NCBI RefSeq assembly: GCF_900167155.1
Contig: NZ_FUXU01000049.1
Coordinates: 1 to 34,069, forward strand
From: Enterovibrio nigricans DSM 22720
Lineage (GTDB): Bacteria; Pseudomonadota; Gammaproteobacteria; Enterobacterales; Vibrionaceae
Direction: 5' to 3'
DNA length: 34,069 nt
Part shown: piece by piece, positions 16,466 through 24,778 of the stretch
How the letters are laid out: each line of letters opens with the position of its first letter
Numbering within the stretch: position 1 is the stretch's first letter
Position numbers and translations under genes: made by a program
Notes under the pieces: generated by a model
The model's database searches: none
Seen by the model: the letters and a program-made list of their open reading frames with translations, nothing else
Told to the model about the DNA's origin: nothing

Positions 16466-16915
16466 TTATTCGATGTAAATAAAGTCTTGGGCTGTATCGC
16501 ACCACACTCGGTGGATTGCGGTCGTTTGTTTCGGTGCACCGTGCTTCTTGTTGAGACGTTCCACGTTTCGGGTGTAATCGGAAGCGGCCTTCTCTGCCTG
16601 TGACTCTGCTGACAGTTGGCGGTGTTTTGTTTTCCCTTCGGCGTGCTCGCGCATTTCTTCGTCGCTGAACACCATTCCTTGCTTAATTGCGCATGGCGCA
16701 AAGGTATCTTGACACTGGGACTGACCCGAGACCTTCTTGTTGACTCTCATTGCGCGACCAAAGCGACTGTCTGGGAACATACTGGCTTGTGTGTCAGCCA
16801 ATGATTTCGCTGAATCTATATCACGTTGAATGCGACCACCGTTCTTTAGGTGTTCAAGCTCTGCATCTGTGATGTGTTGTCTTTTATCTGTGATGGTGTC
16901 TTGATGTATTGTCAT
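16466..16915 (-). CDS. hypothetical phage protein
   Basis: A 149-residue basic protein (many Lys, Arg, His, Gln), not recognised. It contains ITDAELEHLKNGGRIQRDI, CAIKQGMVFSDEEMREHAEG and a C-terminal DTAQDFIYIE. I chose the ATG at 16915 with AGGTG nine bases upstream; a GTG at 16927 overlaps that site. It is the first gene after the 1.45-kb non-coding region and may be transcribed from a promoter inside it. Confidence 0.6.
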   Translation of the reverse strand: MTIHQDTITDKRQHITDAELEHLKNGGRIQRDIDSAKSLADTQASMFPDSRFGRAMRVNKKVSGQSQCQDTFAPCAIKQGMVFSDEEMREHAEGKTKHRQLSAESQAEKAASDYTRNVERLNKKHGAPKQTTAIHRVWCDTAQDFIYIE

Positions 16916-16973
16916 ATGTGGTGTCACCTATGTTGTGTATCTGGGGGCTAATCGTGGCGTGTGCGGACTAATG

Positions 16974-17165
16974 GGGGGTGCACCGTTGGTGCTGGAATAC
17001 CAGAGGATAATGGTGGTGGTCGGGAATACCAGAGGATATCTGGGACTCGACCAAAGGTCGGGACTATCTGTCGTAGACAATCTGGGGGTGCACCGTTGGT
17101 GCTGGAATAATGGTGGTGGTGCTAGAATATAATTTTTGAAAATAAAATTTTGAAAAATTAAATAT
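16974..17165. repeat. iteron-like repeats with adjacent AT-rich tract
   Basis: A 26-base sequence (five G, then TGCACCGTTGGTGCTGGAATA) occurs identically at 16974-16999 and 17084-17109. A 16-base sequence ending CCAGAGGATA occurs at 16994-17009 and 17023-17038. AATGGTGGTGGT occurs at 17009 and 17109. A core like GGTGCTGGAATA appears four times (16988, 17018 variant, 17098, 17118 variant). A tract of A and T follows at 17128-17165. Iterated sites beside an AT-rich tract are the usual form of an initiator-bound origin. Confidence 0.55.
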
Positions 17166-17473
17166 GTGTGTGTCGAAAAGTCTATATGGCACCACACAAT
17201 TCTTGATTCAAAGTCACTCCCCCCCCCTATCGTCTCGCTTCTCAGTTTGTCCAACAGAGAGACCCATCCGTTATTTAATTCTATCGACCACCAGCATTGA
17301 TAATTGCAACAGAGACAGCCCATGTCAGATGCGGCCTATATGTTGATGACAATCACCCACACATATAAGTGATTATGAATGTGGCCTGAGTGATGGAGAT
17401 TATGTGACGGGAGAATTGCCCTAAAGTAATGACTCTCTCCTAAAGTAACTTTCTGTAGTATTGATTACTTAAA

Positions 17474-17492
17474 GAGAATCATTATCATTATC
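17474..17492. promoter_or_regulatory. Fur-box-like sequence
   Basis: The 19 bases match the Fur consensus GATAATGATTATCATTATC at 17 positions (mismatches at positions 3 and 7). The surrounding DNA is AT-rich and no iron gene is near, so binding is uncertain. Confidence 0.3.
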
Positions 17493-17840
17493 ATCCATTG
17501 CCCATATCGACGTCTTGATTTGGGGGTGGCATATCCTGTCTGACCTGTCTCATAGGTATAGTGGTCTATGCAAGATAGTATGGTATGGCTCATAAGTGGC
17601 AGTCCAACCAGTGCCAACCTGTCTAATTTAGGAGTGGTCGTTAGGGTTGTTCCAGTCCAACCTGAAGCAAACTGTCTAAAATGGGACAGGATTCTTCGCT
17701 AAGTCGTTGATTCTTTGTAGTCGGACAGTTATTCCCTAGTTGATCTAGAGCCATTCGGAGAGTAAGCCGCACCAGACAGATTAGTGTTGAATTGGTGTCA
17801 TTAGTGGCAGATTTTCCTGTCTCTTTAGAGATTGTTGAGA

Positions 17841-18332
17841 GACATTGTGTGGGAATTGTCGTCAGCCACACAAATCAGACATTCAATCCTCAAATTGTGA
17901 ATTACACAGCCAGATTGTCCATGATGGTCGTCAGCAGAGGGATCAGAGAAACGAGAGAAATTCTTATTGTCTTGAGTAGGAAATAAAGAGCCAAGCAAGT
18001 GATGTCAATGAAGTATATTGTAGATCAGGTCATTCATCAGTCTATTCATATATCATCAGTAATGTTACCTATGATAGAGCATTGATTGCTTCATATCAGG
18101 TGTATATCATTATTGTTGATGATGCATACGGATAAAGACGAGGAATGTTGACTTGACGAGGGTCAGGACGAATTGATGGGAGAGAGGAATTCTTCAGTTA
18201 TTGGAAGAATAAATTCTGTCAGGTGGCCTGAAAAGTTCCAACAAAATAATTGTCGATGACAATGTCGAGATGTCCAGCCACCACACAATGTTGAGTCCAA
18301 TGAGGGACAGTCCGATTGACATTGTGTGGGAA
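17841..18332. repeat. dispersed CCACACAAT inverted repeats
   Basis: GACATTGTGTGGGAA occurs identically at 17841-17855 and 18318-18332. At 17845-17852/17866-17873 TTGTGTGG pairs with CCACACAA, and at 18281-18291/18319-18329 CCACACAATGT pairs exactly with ACATTGTGTGG. The shared half-site suggests a common binding protein. Confidence 0.5.
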
Positions 18333-18377
18333 AACATATCATCACATAATCACTGTTCGTCCATCATTGTGAATCAA

Positions 18378-18920
18378 TCACAGGGTGAACATCGACATCT
18401 CACCAAAGCTATTCATACCAATATCATCATCAAGATACATAGCAGACATATCCATTGCACCACCACCAGTGGATTCCTGTGGCGAACGTAGGCCTCTCAC
18501 CTGCAATATGAATTGATAGACTGTGAGGTCGAAGCCATAACGATCAACCATACGCATGTTGGCCAGCTCACCAATTGTCATTGGATGTTCATCATTCTCA
18601 TGACGTTTTATGGTGCAATGATGTAATTTGGGATTGGGGAGTGCATCACAGATGATGTTGAGCACCGAACCAATCTTCTTACTGTCATCATACAGGAGAT
18701 TGAGATTATCGATTGTGAAGCCACGTTCGTGGAGTGCGGAATGTAGACTTCCGTCTTCCAATATCTCACTGATCTGTGGTGGAGTGAACTCTATCGAAGT
18801 TGAACGGGTCAAGGCTGGATTGCGCTTTGGTGCCTTTGGCTTGATCACCTTTGGCTTCGGTGGACGACCTGCCTTTCGACCCGTCGGGACATGTTTGTAA
18901 CGTTTCTTTCTTGGTGCCAT
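18378..18920 (-). CDS. hypothetical protein with basic AT-hook-like N terminus
   Basis: A 180-residue protein. Residues 1-35 are extremely basic and proline-rich (MAPRKKRYKHVPTGRKAGRP, continuing PPKPKV), with a GRP core like AT-hooks and other minor-groove-binding tails. The rest is mixed, with DLTVYQFILQVRGLRSP and a Met/Gly/Asp-rich end. GAGGAA lies seven bases before the ATG. Its first 52 codons overlap the end of the upstream gene in another frame. No family is recognised. DNA-binding near the packaging genes could suit a small terminase or a nucleoid-like protein, but that is inference. Confidence 0.65.
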   Translation of the reverse strand: MAPRKKRYKHVPTGRKAGRPPKPKVIKPKAPKRNPALTRSTSIEFTPPQISEILEDGSLHSALHERGFTIDNLNLLYDDSKKIGSVLNIICDALPNPKLHHCTIKRHENDEHPMTIGELANMRMVDRYGFDLTVYQFILQVRGLRSPQESTGGGAMDMSAMYLDDDIGMNSFGEMSMFTL

Positions 18921-19170
18921 TGTCTGATTCCTCGATTTCTTCAGTGATGTCGATTTTGTCTAGTAAGGATTCAAGAGACTTATCATTATCAGGAGTGTCA
19001 TTAGTGGGAGGCAATAAATTTGTCTCTTTCGTGTTGACAAAGAATCTGGCTAGTGAATCAGCCAACTTCAAGTCATCAGCACATACTGGATGACCACTCT
19101 CAAACTTCTTGAATATCGCTTCAGCGCGAGCGGAGAGATACGCCAGACTCTTTTCTTTGATGTTTGCCAT
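18766..19170 (-). CDS. hypothetical protein overlapping the next gene
   Basis: A 134-residue protein with a strong ribosome-binding site (AAGGAGG nine bases before the ATG). The first 85 residues are a helical and then acidic segment (SLAYLSARAEAIFKKFESG; SLESLLDKIDITEEIEESD). The last 50 residues, low-complexity and rich in Lys, Gly, Ser and Thr, are encoded in the overlap with the 180-residue gene and look like a shadow of that gene's basic tail. Either a true long overlap, or a gene whose real end was lost by a frameshift. It follows the large-terminase cluster. Confidence 0.55.
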   Translation of the reverse strand: MANIKEKSLAYLSARAEAIFKKFESGHPVCADDLKLADSLARFFVNTKETNLLPPTNDTPDNDKSLESLLDKIDITEEIEESDNGTKKETLQTCPDGSKGRSSTEAKGDQAKGTKAQSSLDPFNFDRVHSTTDQ

Positions 19171-19245
19171 CTTTGTTATCCTCCTTGTTCTTGGACTTCT
19201 TATGCTTGGGCTTGATGAAGTGGGACAACTTTAGAGAATGAGTCA

Positions 19246-19443
19246 TTAATGCATCCCCTCAGATTGGAAGCGTCCATCGATACGATATGCATCACAAACG
19301 CAAATAGTTGCGTGTGAAAGTGTCATTGCACCCGTGAGGTCTTCACGAACAATATCAACGGCTAGGTCAATCACTTCTTGTCGAATGAGAGATGGCACAT
19401 TGTTATTGTTCAAGACGTTCTCCGTCTTTTGGTCAAGCATCAT
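19246..19443 (-). CDS. small hypothetical phage protein
   Basis: A 65-residue protein with two consecutive ATG codons at the start; the first overlaps the stop of the preceding gene (ATGA-type overlap), so it is translationally coupled. GGGAG lies eight bases upstream. It is largely helical (RQEVIDLAVDIVREDLTG) with two cysteines in ATICVCDAY. No family is recognised. Confidence 0.6.
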   Translation of the reverse strand: MMLDQKTENVLNNNNVPSLIRQEVIDLAVDIVREDLTGAMTLSHATICVCDAYRIDGRFQSEGMH

Positions 19444-19760
19444 TTGATATACTCCCTGAACAACGCATTGGCTGTGTCGAAATCATGTTCTAAACACAAT
19501 GACATTAATGTTGGCAGCGATTCAGGTGATGGTTGTGATGCGACATTAGAGTGCATTACACACACCATCTTGAATGCAATCTTGGATTCTGGGGCATTAA
19601 CATCGAATGTTGGTTCATCGTCTAGAAGTTCGTGCACTAGACTCATTACGGGTGTCTCAGCAAAGCCAAGAGATACTGCATATGAGTATTGATCGAGCAC
19701 CTCAGCGAAACGGTCGAGAATATCAGTTGTGTTGACAGAGACTTTTTGTGGTTCAGTCAT
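19440..19760 (-). CDS. hypothetical phage protein
   Basis: A 106-residue acidic helical protein (VNTTDILDRFAEVLDQYSYA; EHDFDTANALFREYIK) lying directly after the terminase gene. AAAGGA precedes the ATG by about ten bases. It overlaps the next gene's start by four bases. It is not recognised; the placement next to the large terminase subunit would allow a packaging accessory role, without direct support. Confidence 0.6.
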   Translation of the reverse strand: MTEPQKVSVNTTDILDRFAEVLDQYSYAVSLGFAETPVMSLVHELLDDEPTFDVNAPESKIAFKMVCVMHSNVASQPSPESLPTLMSLCLEHDFDTANALFREYIK

Positions 19761-19786
19761 TTTTCGTTATCCTTTGATTGGGTAGA

Positions 19787-21823
19787 TCAGCGAATCCGTT
19801 GACCTGCCAAAATTTCGTCTGAGTGTTGTTCGCCGTATGGGTCTATTGAGAAGTCAACATCATCCCACTCTTCCATCTCTTCAATGAACTCGGTGAGAGC
19901 AGATAGTGTTGATTGTTCTCCTTCAATTTCATCACGGTTGTATCGTAGCGTTGGGTCTACATCATCAAGTTCATATGCTTCGGCATCAAAGCCTGAGAAG
20001 TCAGATGTGCCGTTTAATAGGTCGGAGAAGAGGTAGTTGAAGCCTTGTGATATGGCATCAATAGAACCAGGACTCTTTTGACCCTTCTTGTTCGGATCCC
20101 AACTACACATCTCACCTTCAGCTGTTGGAAAGATTCCCACGTGGCTGATGCGATTATTGGCATACATAATTGAGACTGGACGAGCACGCTTTTCTTTACT
20201 GACGGCAGAATGTATCGGGTGCATTTCAATGAGGTGTTTGTATCTTCCATTATCTAGAAGATCAGTCATGCCCTCGAACATTGTTGAGCCTTGGTTAGAC
20301 TCGTATACAATCTTCGAAGCCCCGTGTCGCAATGCCATTTCAACAGCCATTTTTAGCCATTCAGCGGGTTGTAGACCAGATGCATCATCAGTCCTGTCTT
20401 CAATCAGATAGCCTTTGGTTGTTGAGGTGTCGCCATAGGAACGACCGACAGCACATAGACCAACTGAATCGGCCTTTCTAGCTTTATTTGAGTTGGGTGA
20501 TAATTTGTCACCAAACGCGGGGTCGATAGAGATTACAACTTCACGCATGGCATCACGAGCATATGCCCTGACCGGAAGACGATTTCGGTTGATGGTCTCT
20601 TTGTCCCAGAGCGCACCTTTGGAGTCAATCTGACGCCATGAACCATCTTCTAGAGCGACTCTCGACTGTTCACTGCCAGCACCAGCATCATATGAGTCTG
20701 GGATATGTTTGTTTTCGTCTAGTTTGCCGATCACGAAGGAGAATGAGTTAATTTTGTATTTGTATTTTCCATTCTTCTTTTTCTGTGGGTATTTGGCGCG
20801 GAGTTCTTCCTCGGTTTCAGCCCAATCCCATACACCGTCTTCAATCTTGGTGACAAAACGAACTACGCCAGATAGTTCCTCTTTGATGCATTCATCAGAA
20901 TCAAGATAATTGCCCGACTCGAGAAACCCTTTCACCCACGAATCATGTTTAGGGTTCATGGTGGCAACAATGTTACACAAATCCATAAGGTCAAACGTGC
21001 TTCCATCGGGCAAAACTGTCTCACCTGACATACGAAGACGCGTGGTTAGATAGAGGTATTCCTCCATACCGATTTGGGTTAGTTCTTCCCAAACTATCGA
21101 ACTCAGTTCTGAACCCTGATAGTTGGTCTCGCAGTTACCTTCATTGGCATGATCGAACGATATTGTCGAGTGGATCAACTTATCCTTCAGATCACCCTGT
21201 TGGTAGAACCTGAAGTCCTTGTTTGCGCGTTCCATCAAAATTTTGGACTTTTCGCCAGATGCTAGGTGGCGTGAGTGCTTTATGCCCTCTTTTCTGATGT
21301 ATCTCACATCACGAGCAGAGTTACGGAGCACTAGAGTGTTCCAATCGAGAATTGGTAGCCACTTCATTGTCGAGAAGATTGCTAGTGCCGATTTCCCACC
21401 ACCAGCTTGTCCACCATACCAAGTCGTGTGACACCTATTCTTGACACCGATTGGCTCATTCTTGAAATTGAAGACGGGAATGTTCATTTTTGCGAAGGCT
21501 AGTTGGCCTCCATCCAAAGGTGCAAGAACGGTAGTGTCTTTTGGCACAATTTTACGAATTGATTTCTCGTTGGCCTCAGTAGTCCAGACGATCATCAACT
21601 CACCCAATACTTGCGGATAATGGTTGAGTCGAGTGAAGCCGTCGTCGGTTTTACCTAGCGCCAGAATATTCTTGTATAGTCCAACGAACTCAACGAACTC
21701 TTTATGGTGTGATGATGGAATTTCGTCCTTCATTCGTTGCATGAAGAAGTAGCGAGTCAGTTTATTGTCAGCATATGGGTGAATGATGTCTTCCCATATT
21801 TCAGGTGTTAGTTTTATGGACAT
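19787..21823 (-). CDS. terL: terminase large subunit
   Basis: A 678-residue DNA-packaging motor. The ATPase domain has Walker A GGQAGGGKS at residues 137-145, Walker B SSIVWEE around 241-247, and the coupling motif ATMNP near 287-291. The C-terminal RNase-H-like nuclease has its metal-binding acids in VISIDPAFGD (Asp 434), IVYESN (Glu 508) and GSIDAIS (Asp 589). It translocates DNA through the portal and cuts at genome ends. I chose the ATG at 21823 because AGGAG lies ten bases upstream; a TTG at 21847 is less likely. It lies downstream of portal and MuF genes rather than upstream, an uncommon order. All key residues are present. Confidence 0.95.
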   Translation of the reverse strand: MSIKLTPEIWEDIIHPYADNKLTRYFFMQRMKDEIPSSHHKEFVEFVGLYKNILALGKTDDGFTRLNHYPQVLGELMIVWTTEANEKSIRKIVPKDTTVLAPLDGGQLAFAKMNIPVFNFKNEPIGVKNRCHTTWYGGQAGGGKSALAIFSTMKWLPILDWNTLVLRNSARDVRYIRKEGIKHSRHLASGEKSKILMERANKDFRFYQQGDLKDKLIHSTISFDHANEGNCETNYQGSELSSIVWEELTQIGMEEYLYLTTRLRMSGETVLPDGSTFDLMDLCNIVATMNPKHDSWVKGFLESGNYLDSDECIKEELSGVVRFVTKIEDGVWDWAETEEELRAKYPQKKKNGKYKYKINSFSFVIGKLDENKHIPDSYDAGAGSEQSRVALEDGSWRQIDSKGALWDKETINRNRLPVRAYARDAMREVVISIDPAFGDKLSPNSNKARKADSVGLCAVGRSYGDTSTTKGYLIEDRTDDASGLQPAEWLKMAVEMALRHGASKIVYESNQGSTMFEGMTDLLDNGRYKHLIEMHPIHSAVSKEKRARPVSIMYANNRISHVGIFPTAEGEMCSWDPNKKGQKSPGSIDAISQGFNYLFSDLLNGTSDFSGFDAEAYELDDVDPTLRYNRDEIEGEQSTLSALTEFIEEMEEWDDVDFSIDPYGEQHSDEILAGQRIR

Positions 21824-21857
21824 TGGGGTTTGTCTCCTCAACCCCAATGTGGGGCTA

Positions 21858-22793
21858 TTATGTGAAATTGGTCTTCATGTTATTCGCGCCCTTGACGTCA
21901 ACCTCACCATCAGGTGTCTTGACGTACATACGGAGCTGTGAACGGCACGGGTGAGGGGTATTACTCGGAGGATGAATGCTACCGTCAGGAAAGGCTTCAC
22001 CGTATTTTCGGTGCTTACCAGAGTTCGACGCGCATGTTTCTGATTGAACGTTATCGTTAACACCAATCCATTCAGCCCATAACTCACCTTCAGGGAGCTT
22101 GCCCATTTTCTGTAGTGCCTTCACACCCGCACCTTTGGCAGCTTCTTTGGTGACCATCTTTGTTGTGATGACAATACGCTTGTTGAGTTGGTTCTTCTTG
22201 CGGCGTGTGGCCTCACGGACGATTTCGGCCTGTTTCTTGCCTTCTTCAACCAGTTTTGTCACGGCCTTACCAACTTGATTGGCTTGTTTACGAGTCAGAC
22301 CAGCTACAGTGGCAACCATCAGCTTTGATCGCTCAACTACTGATTTGCCTAATTTCGCCAGTTTCGCGTTCAGAGTCTTAATCTGATGCCTAGTAGGGAG
22401 CTTATTGCGTAGATCACGCTCATATTTCCGCATTTCCCGTAAGATATCAGACTCTGCGGCGTCTTTGAGCACCTTTTGCGGGTACACCTTGTAGATATTT
22501 GCCAGAGTACCCACACCAGCCATAGCTTGCTTCTTGTATAAGAGAGCCAATACAGCGATAGCAGCGATTGCTTCTGCCCAGAGGTCTTCATCCTCAACCG
22601 TCTCCAAATACTGTTCTGGATCTGGGTGGTCATATACAGCCTCGATATCTTTGGCCATTGCTGACTCAAGATCACGCATACCACTAGCCACGGCGGCCTG
22701 TTCAGGATTTGAGTAATGTAGATTCAAAGGGTCTTGGACAGCAGCCTTGGATATCTTCTTTGCTTGATACTTGTCGAATTCTGTGATGAACAT
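21858..22793 (-). CDS. MuF-like minor head protein
   Basis: A 311-residue protein with a long helical body (residues 110-235, rich in Lys, Arg and Ala) and a C-terminal zinc-finger-like MuF region: a cysteine at 254 in ETCASNSGK, then HPPSNTPHPCRSQL at about 274-287, matching the family's Pro-Pro-x-x-x-x-His-Pro-x-Cys-Arg pattern. MuF/SPP1 gp7-type proteins bind the portal and enter the head or follow the DNA. The ATG at 22793 has AAGGA nine bases upstream. It lies between the portal gene and the terminase gene, as expected for a portal partner. Two hydrophobic alanine-rich helices occur around 73-98. Confidence 0.88.
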   Translation of the reverse strand: MFITEFDKYQAKKISKAAVQDPLNLHYSNPEQAAVASGMRDLESAMAKDIEAVYDHPDPEQYLETVEDEDLWAEAIAAIAVLALLYKKQAMAGVGTLANIYKVYPQKVLKDAAESDILREMRKYERDLRNKLPTRHQIKTLNAKLAKLGKSVVERSKLMVATVAGLTRKQANQVGKAVTKLVEEGKKQAEIVREATRRKKNQLNKRIVITTKMVTKEAAKGAGVKALQKMGKLPEGELWAEWIGVNDNVQSETCASNSGKHRKYGEAFPDGSIHPPSNTPHPCRSQLRMYVKTPDGEVDVKGANNMKTNFT

Positions 22794-22903
22794 TAGTTGT
22801 TGTCCTTTTATTGTCATCATTTCTCATACAGTGGGATTGCATGAGAAATGAGCCTCTGTATCGTCTGTCTCCTCAAACTTTCGAGACAAAGGCATCATTT
22901 TAA

Positions 22904-24412
22904 TTAGTGTGTCGGAATGACGTTAGACTGTTTGTTGTCTTCGAAGAATGTCCCCGCAGCAGCGATGGTATTTCTGAGCTGGGCTAGATCATCGACTTCT
23001 TGTTGAAGAGCAAGCATATCACCACCATATGGGTCGTAACCCTCAGTGTTGACAGGCATCTCTGCAAAACGATCAGACCACATAATAGGGTCAACAGTCG
23101 GAGCCGATTCAACATCCAAGGCTTCTCGTAGAGCATCCTCGAGAGATTCATCAGCAGTAAGTGCACCAGCAGTTAGTCCTGCATTGACAGTGTTGGAGTA
23201 AGCACCAGCATCCAGAGTCTTGCTCAGCTTGCTGAACTTGAATCGTGGGCGGTATTTACACTTGATGTTGTTAATGCGAAGAATCTTGTCAATCTCAACG
23301 TTGATGGTCTCAGCAACACAATCAAGAAGGATATCAAGGGAGCGGAAGAACATCTGAGCACGAACACCAGTTAGGTCTTCAGAACGGTCTGATGTGGCGA
23401 TGAACGACGCACTTAGTGCATTCAAGGCTTTACCATCCCAGTAATCTACCGCCTTCAACACATTCTCAGCGTCGAAGTCAGGTCCACCAAGAAGTTCGAT
23501 GTCAATCAGAGCATTGCCTTTGTCATCAGTGTCTGATGGAAGAAGTAAACCACTTTGATGGTTCTTCTTCAGTTGAGTGACAATCTTCTTAACGTAGGTA
23601 ACAACTTCTTTCTGGTCTAGTGTTGCGCCCTTCCTCATAAAATCTTGAGGTAGGCGACCAACAGGGATACCAAGAAGGTTACGCTCAATGCCGACATTCA
23701 TGATCTGGCTGACACGACGAGCATTTGACCAAGCTTCTGATGCACCAACTAGGATCGAACGACCGAACGGATTGCCGTCTGATGGGTTTGGACAGGCGTA
23801 TGCAATACGTTGCCAAGGAATCATCATGCGATTACCTGAAAGGTCATTTTGCAGAATGCCAGTCGGTGCAGTACCGTTAGCACCAGCGTTCTCAAGACCT
23901 TCAAAGTTGTAGATGCTGCGAGTTGAGATGTTCACAAACGACTCAATGCCGATGTGGTAGTCTTCATACTCTGATGACCAACGTTGTGAGCCATCTCCGT
24001 CAACACCATCTTTACCAGCACGCACCTTGTAAACAGGACTATGGAATGATGAACCATCAACAAGGATATTCCACATAATCTGAGTCAGAAAGTGTCCGAA
24101 GCTGTGCGACATATCTGTGAATACGGACGCCACATATGCAGCGACCAAAGCGGCCTCTTCACTGCCATCTACTGGAGTGAAGTTATATTTTGCCGACTTC
24201 ATCATATTTAGATAGGTGTGAATTGCACCCGATAAATTGCCGTCTCCGAGCATCTGTCGGAAGAAATAATATCGACGGTAGTTCGACATTAATCCGGGAT
24301 TACGAAGTTCCTCATGGGATGTGACAATACCGTTGAAGACATTCAGATCCGAACTTGCGATGTCCTTAACTAGACGTTCTGGATCAAACGCCTCGTGGTT
24401 TGCTAGTGGCAT
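22904..24412 (-). CDS. phage portal protein
   Basis: A 502-residue protein with the pattern of the SPP1/DUF935-type portal: DGNLSGAIHTYLNMMKSA near the start, a wing region with WNILVDGSSFHSPVY, then DGNPFGRSILVGASEAW and GIERNLLGIPVGRLP, followed by the long stem/crown helices and an acidic C terminus. Portals form the dodecameric vertex through which terminase pumps DNA. AAGGAGG sits six bases before the ATG, overlapping the stop codon of the preceding gene. The next gene encodes its MuF partner. Length is normal (450-520 residues). Confidence 0.92.
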   Translation of the reverse strand: MPLANHEAFDPERLVKDIASSDLNVFNGIVTSHEELRNPGLMSNYRRYYFFRQMLGDGNLSGAIHTYLNMMKSAKYNFTPVDGSEEAALVAAYVASVFTDMSHSFGHFLTQIMWNILVDGSSFHSPVYKVRAGKDGVDGDGSQRWSSEYEDYHIGIESFVNISTRSIYNFEGLENAGANGTAPTGILQNDLSGNRMMIPWQRIAYACPNPSDGNPFGRSILVGASEAWSNARRVSQIMNVGIERNLLGIPVGRLPQDFMRKGATLDQKEVVTYVKKIVTQLKKNHQSGLLLPSDTDDKGNALIDIELLGGPDFDAENVLKAVDYWDGKALNALSASFIATSDRSEDLTGVRAQMFFRSLDILLDCVAETINVEIDKILRINNIKCKYRPRFKFSKLSKTLDAGAYSNTVNAGLTAGALTADESLEDALREALDVESAPTVDPIMWSDRFAEMPVNTEGYDPYGGDMLALQQEVDDLAQLRNTIAAAGTFFEDNKQSNVIPTH

Positions 24413-24414
24413 CT

Positions 24415-24777
24415 TTAGCCTCCTTGAGTCTTCATCTTGTTGAGACGCATCTCGTTGTCGAGGCTCTTGGTAAACTGACGCATCTCAGCACGTAGGATAG
24501 GGTCTTTGACGCCTTCAAGTTGCTTTTCAATGCTCACGGGAACATCGCCAACAGGAGACATATCACCTTCGATTGCCGAGGTAGCTGAGCCGGAAACGTA
24601 GGGTTGACCGAGCATCACCTTGCCAGACGCGATCATCTGCTCTAGGAACATTTTTCGCTTTTTGAATGGCATCACAAGAAGTAGCTTATGCAGCTCTTCC
24701 ATCTCGGATTCACAAGAGGTCTCTTCTGAGATATTGGTCGCGTAGCCGTTGGCTTGATCGATTTCAGGGTAGTCCAT
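24415..24777 (-). CDS. hypothetical phage protein
   Basis: A 120-residue protein just upstream of the portal gene; its stop overlaps the portal's ribosome-binding site. Residues 20-50 (ESEMEELHKLLLVMPFKKRK) are helical, followed by a Gly/Ser/Val linker and a charged helix (PILRAEMRQFTKSLDNEMRL). GAGGG lies about nine bases before the ATG. It is not recognised. Genes at this place often encode small terminase or packaging factors, but there is no clear HTH. Confidence 0.6.
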   Translation of the reverse strand: MDYPEIDQANGYATNISEETSCESEMEELHKLLLVMPFKKRKMFLEQMIASGKVMLGQPYVSGSATSAIEGDMSPVGDVPVSIEKQLEGVKDPILRAEMRQFTKSLDNEMRLNKMKTQGG

Positions 24778-24778
24778 A

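Larger units (their letters stand above)
16928..18377. other. 1.45-kb non-coding, repeat-rich region
   Basis: No frame here has a credible gene: open stretches are short, lack ribosome-binding sites and read through repeats. The region separates two tightly packed gene clusters. It holds G-rich iterated repeats next to AT-rich DNA (16974-17165), a pair of CCTAAAGTAA repeats (17420 and 17439), a Fur-box-like site (17474-17492), an imperfect direct repeat of about 32 bases (17600 and 17653), and several CCACACAAT inverted repeats (17841-18332). Replication origin, packaging site or a cluster of regulatory or RNA elements are all possible; the layout most resembles an origin. Confidence 0.6.

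Noticed and set aside
16935-17346. Open frames through the repeat-rich region on both strands
   Set aside because: They translate the repeats themselves, overlap each other and lack ribosome-binding sites.
16928-17460. CRISPR array
   Set aside because: Repeats are few, of several different kinds and with irregular spacing; no cas genes are present.
17641-17871. A 76-codon minus-strand frame in the non-coding region
   Set aside because: Composition is not protein-like, there is no start signal, and it crosses several repeats.
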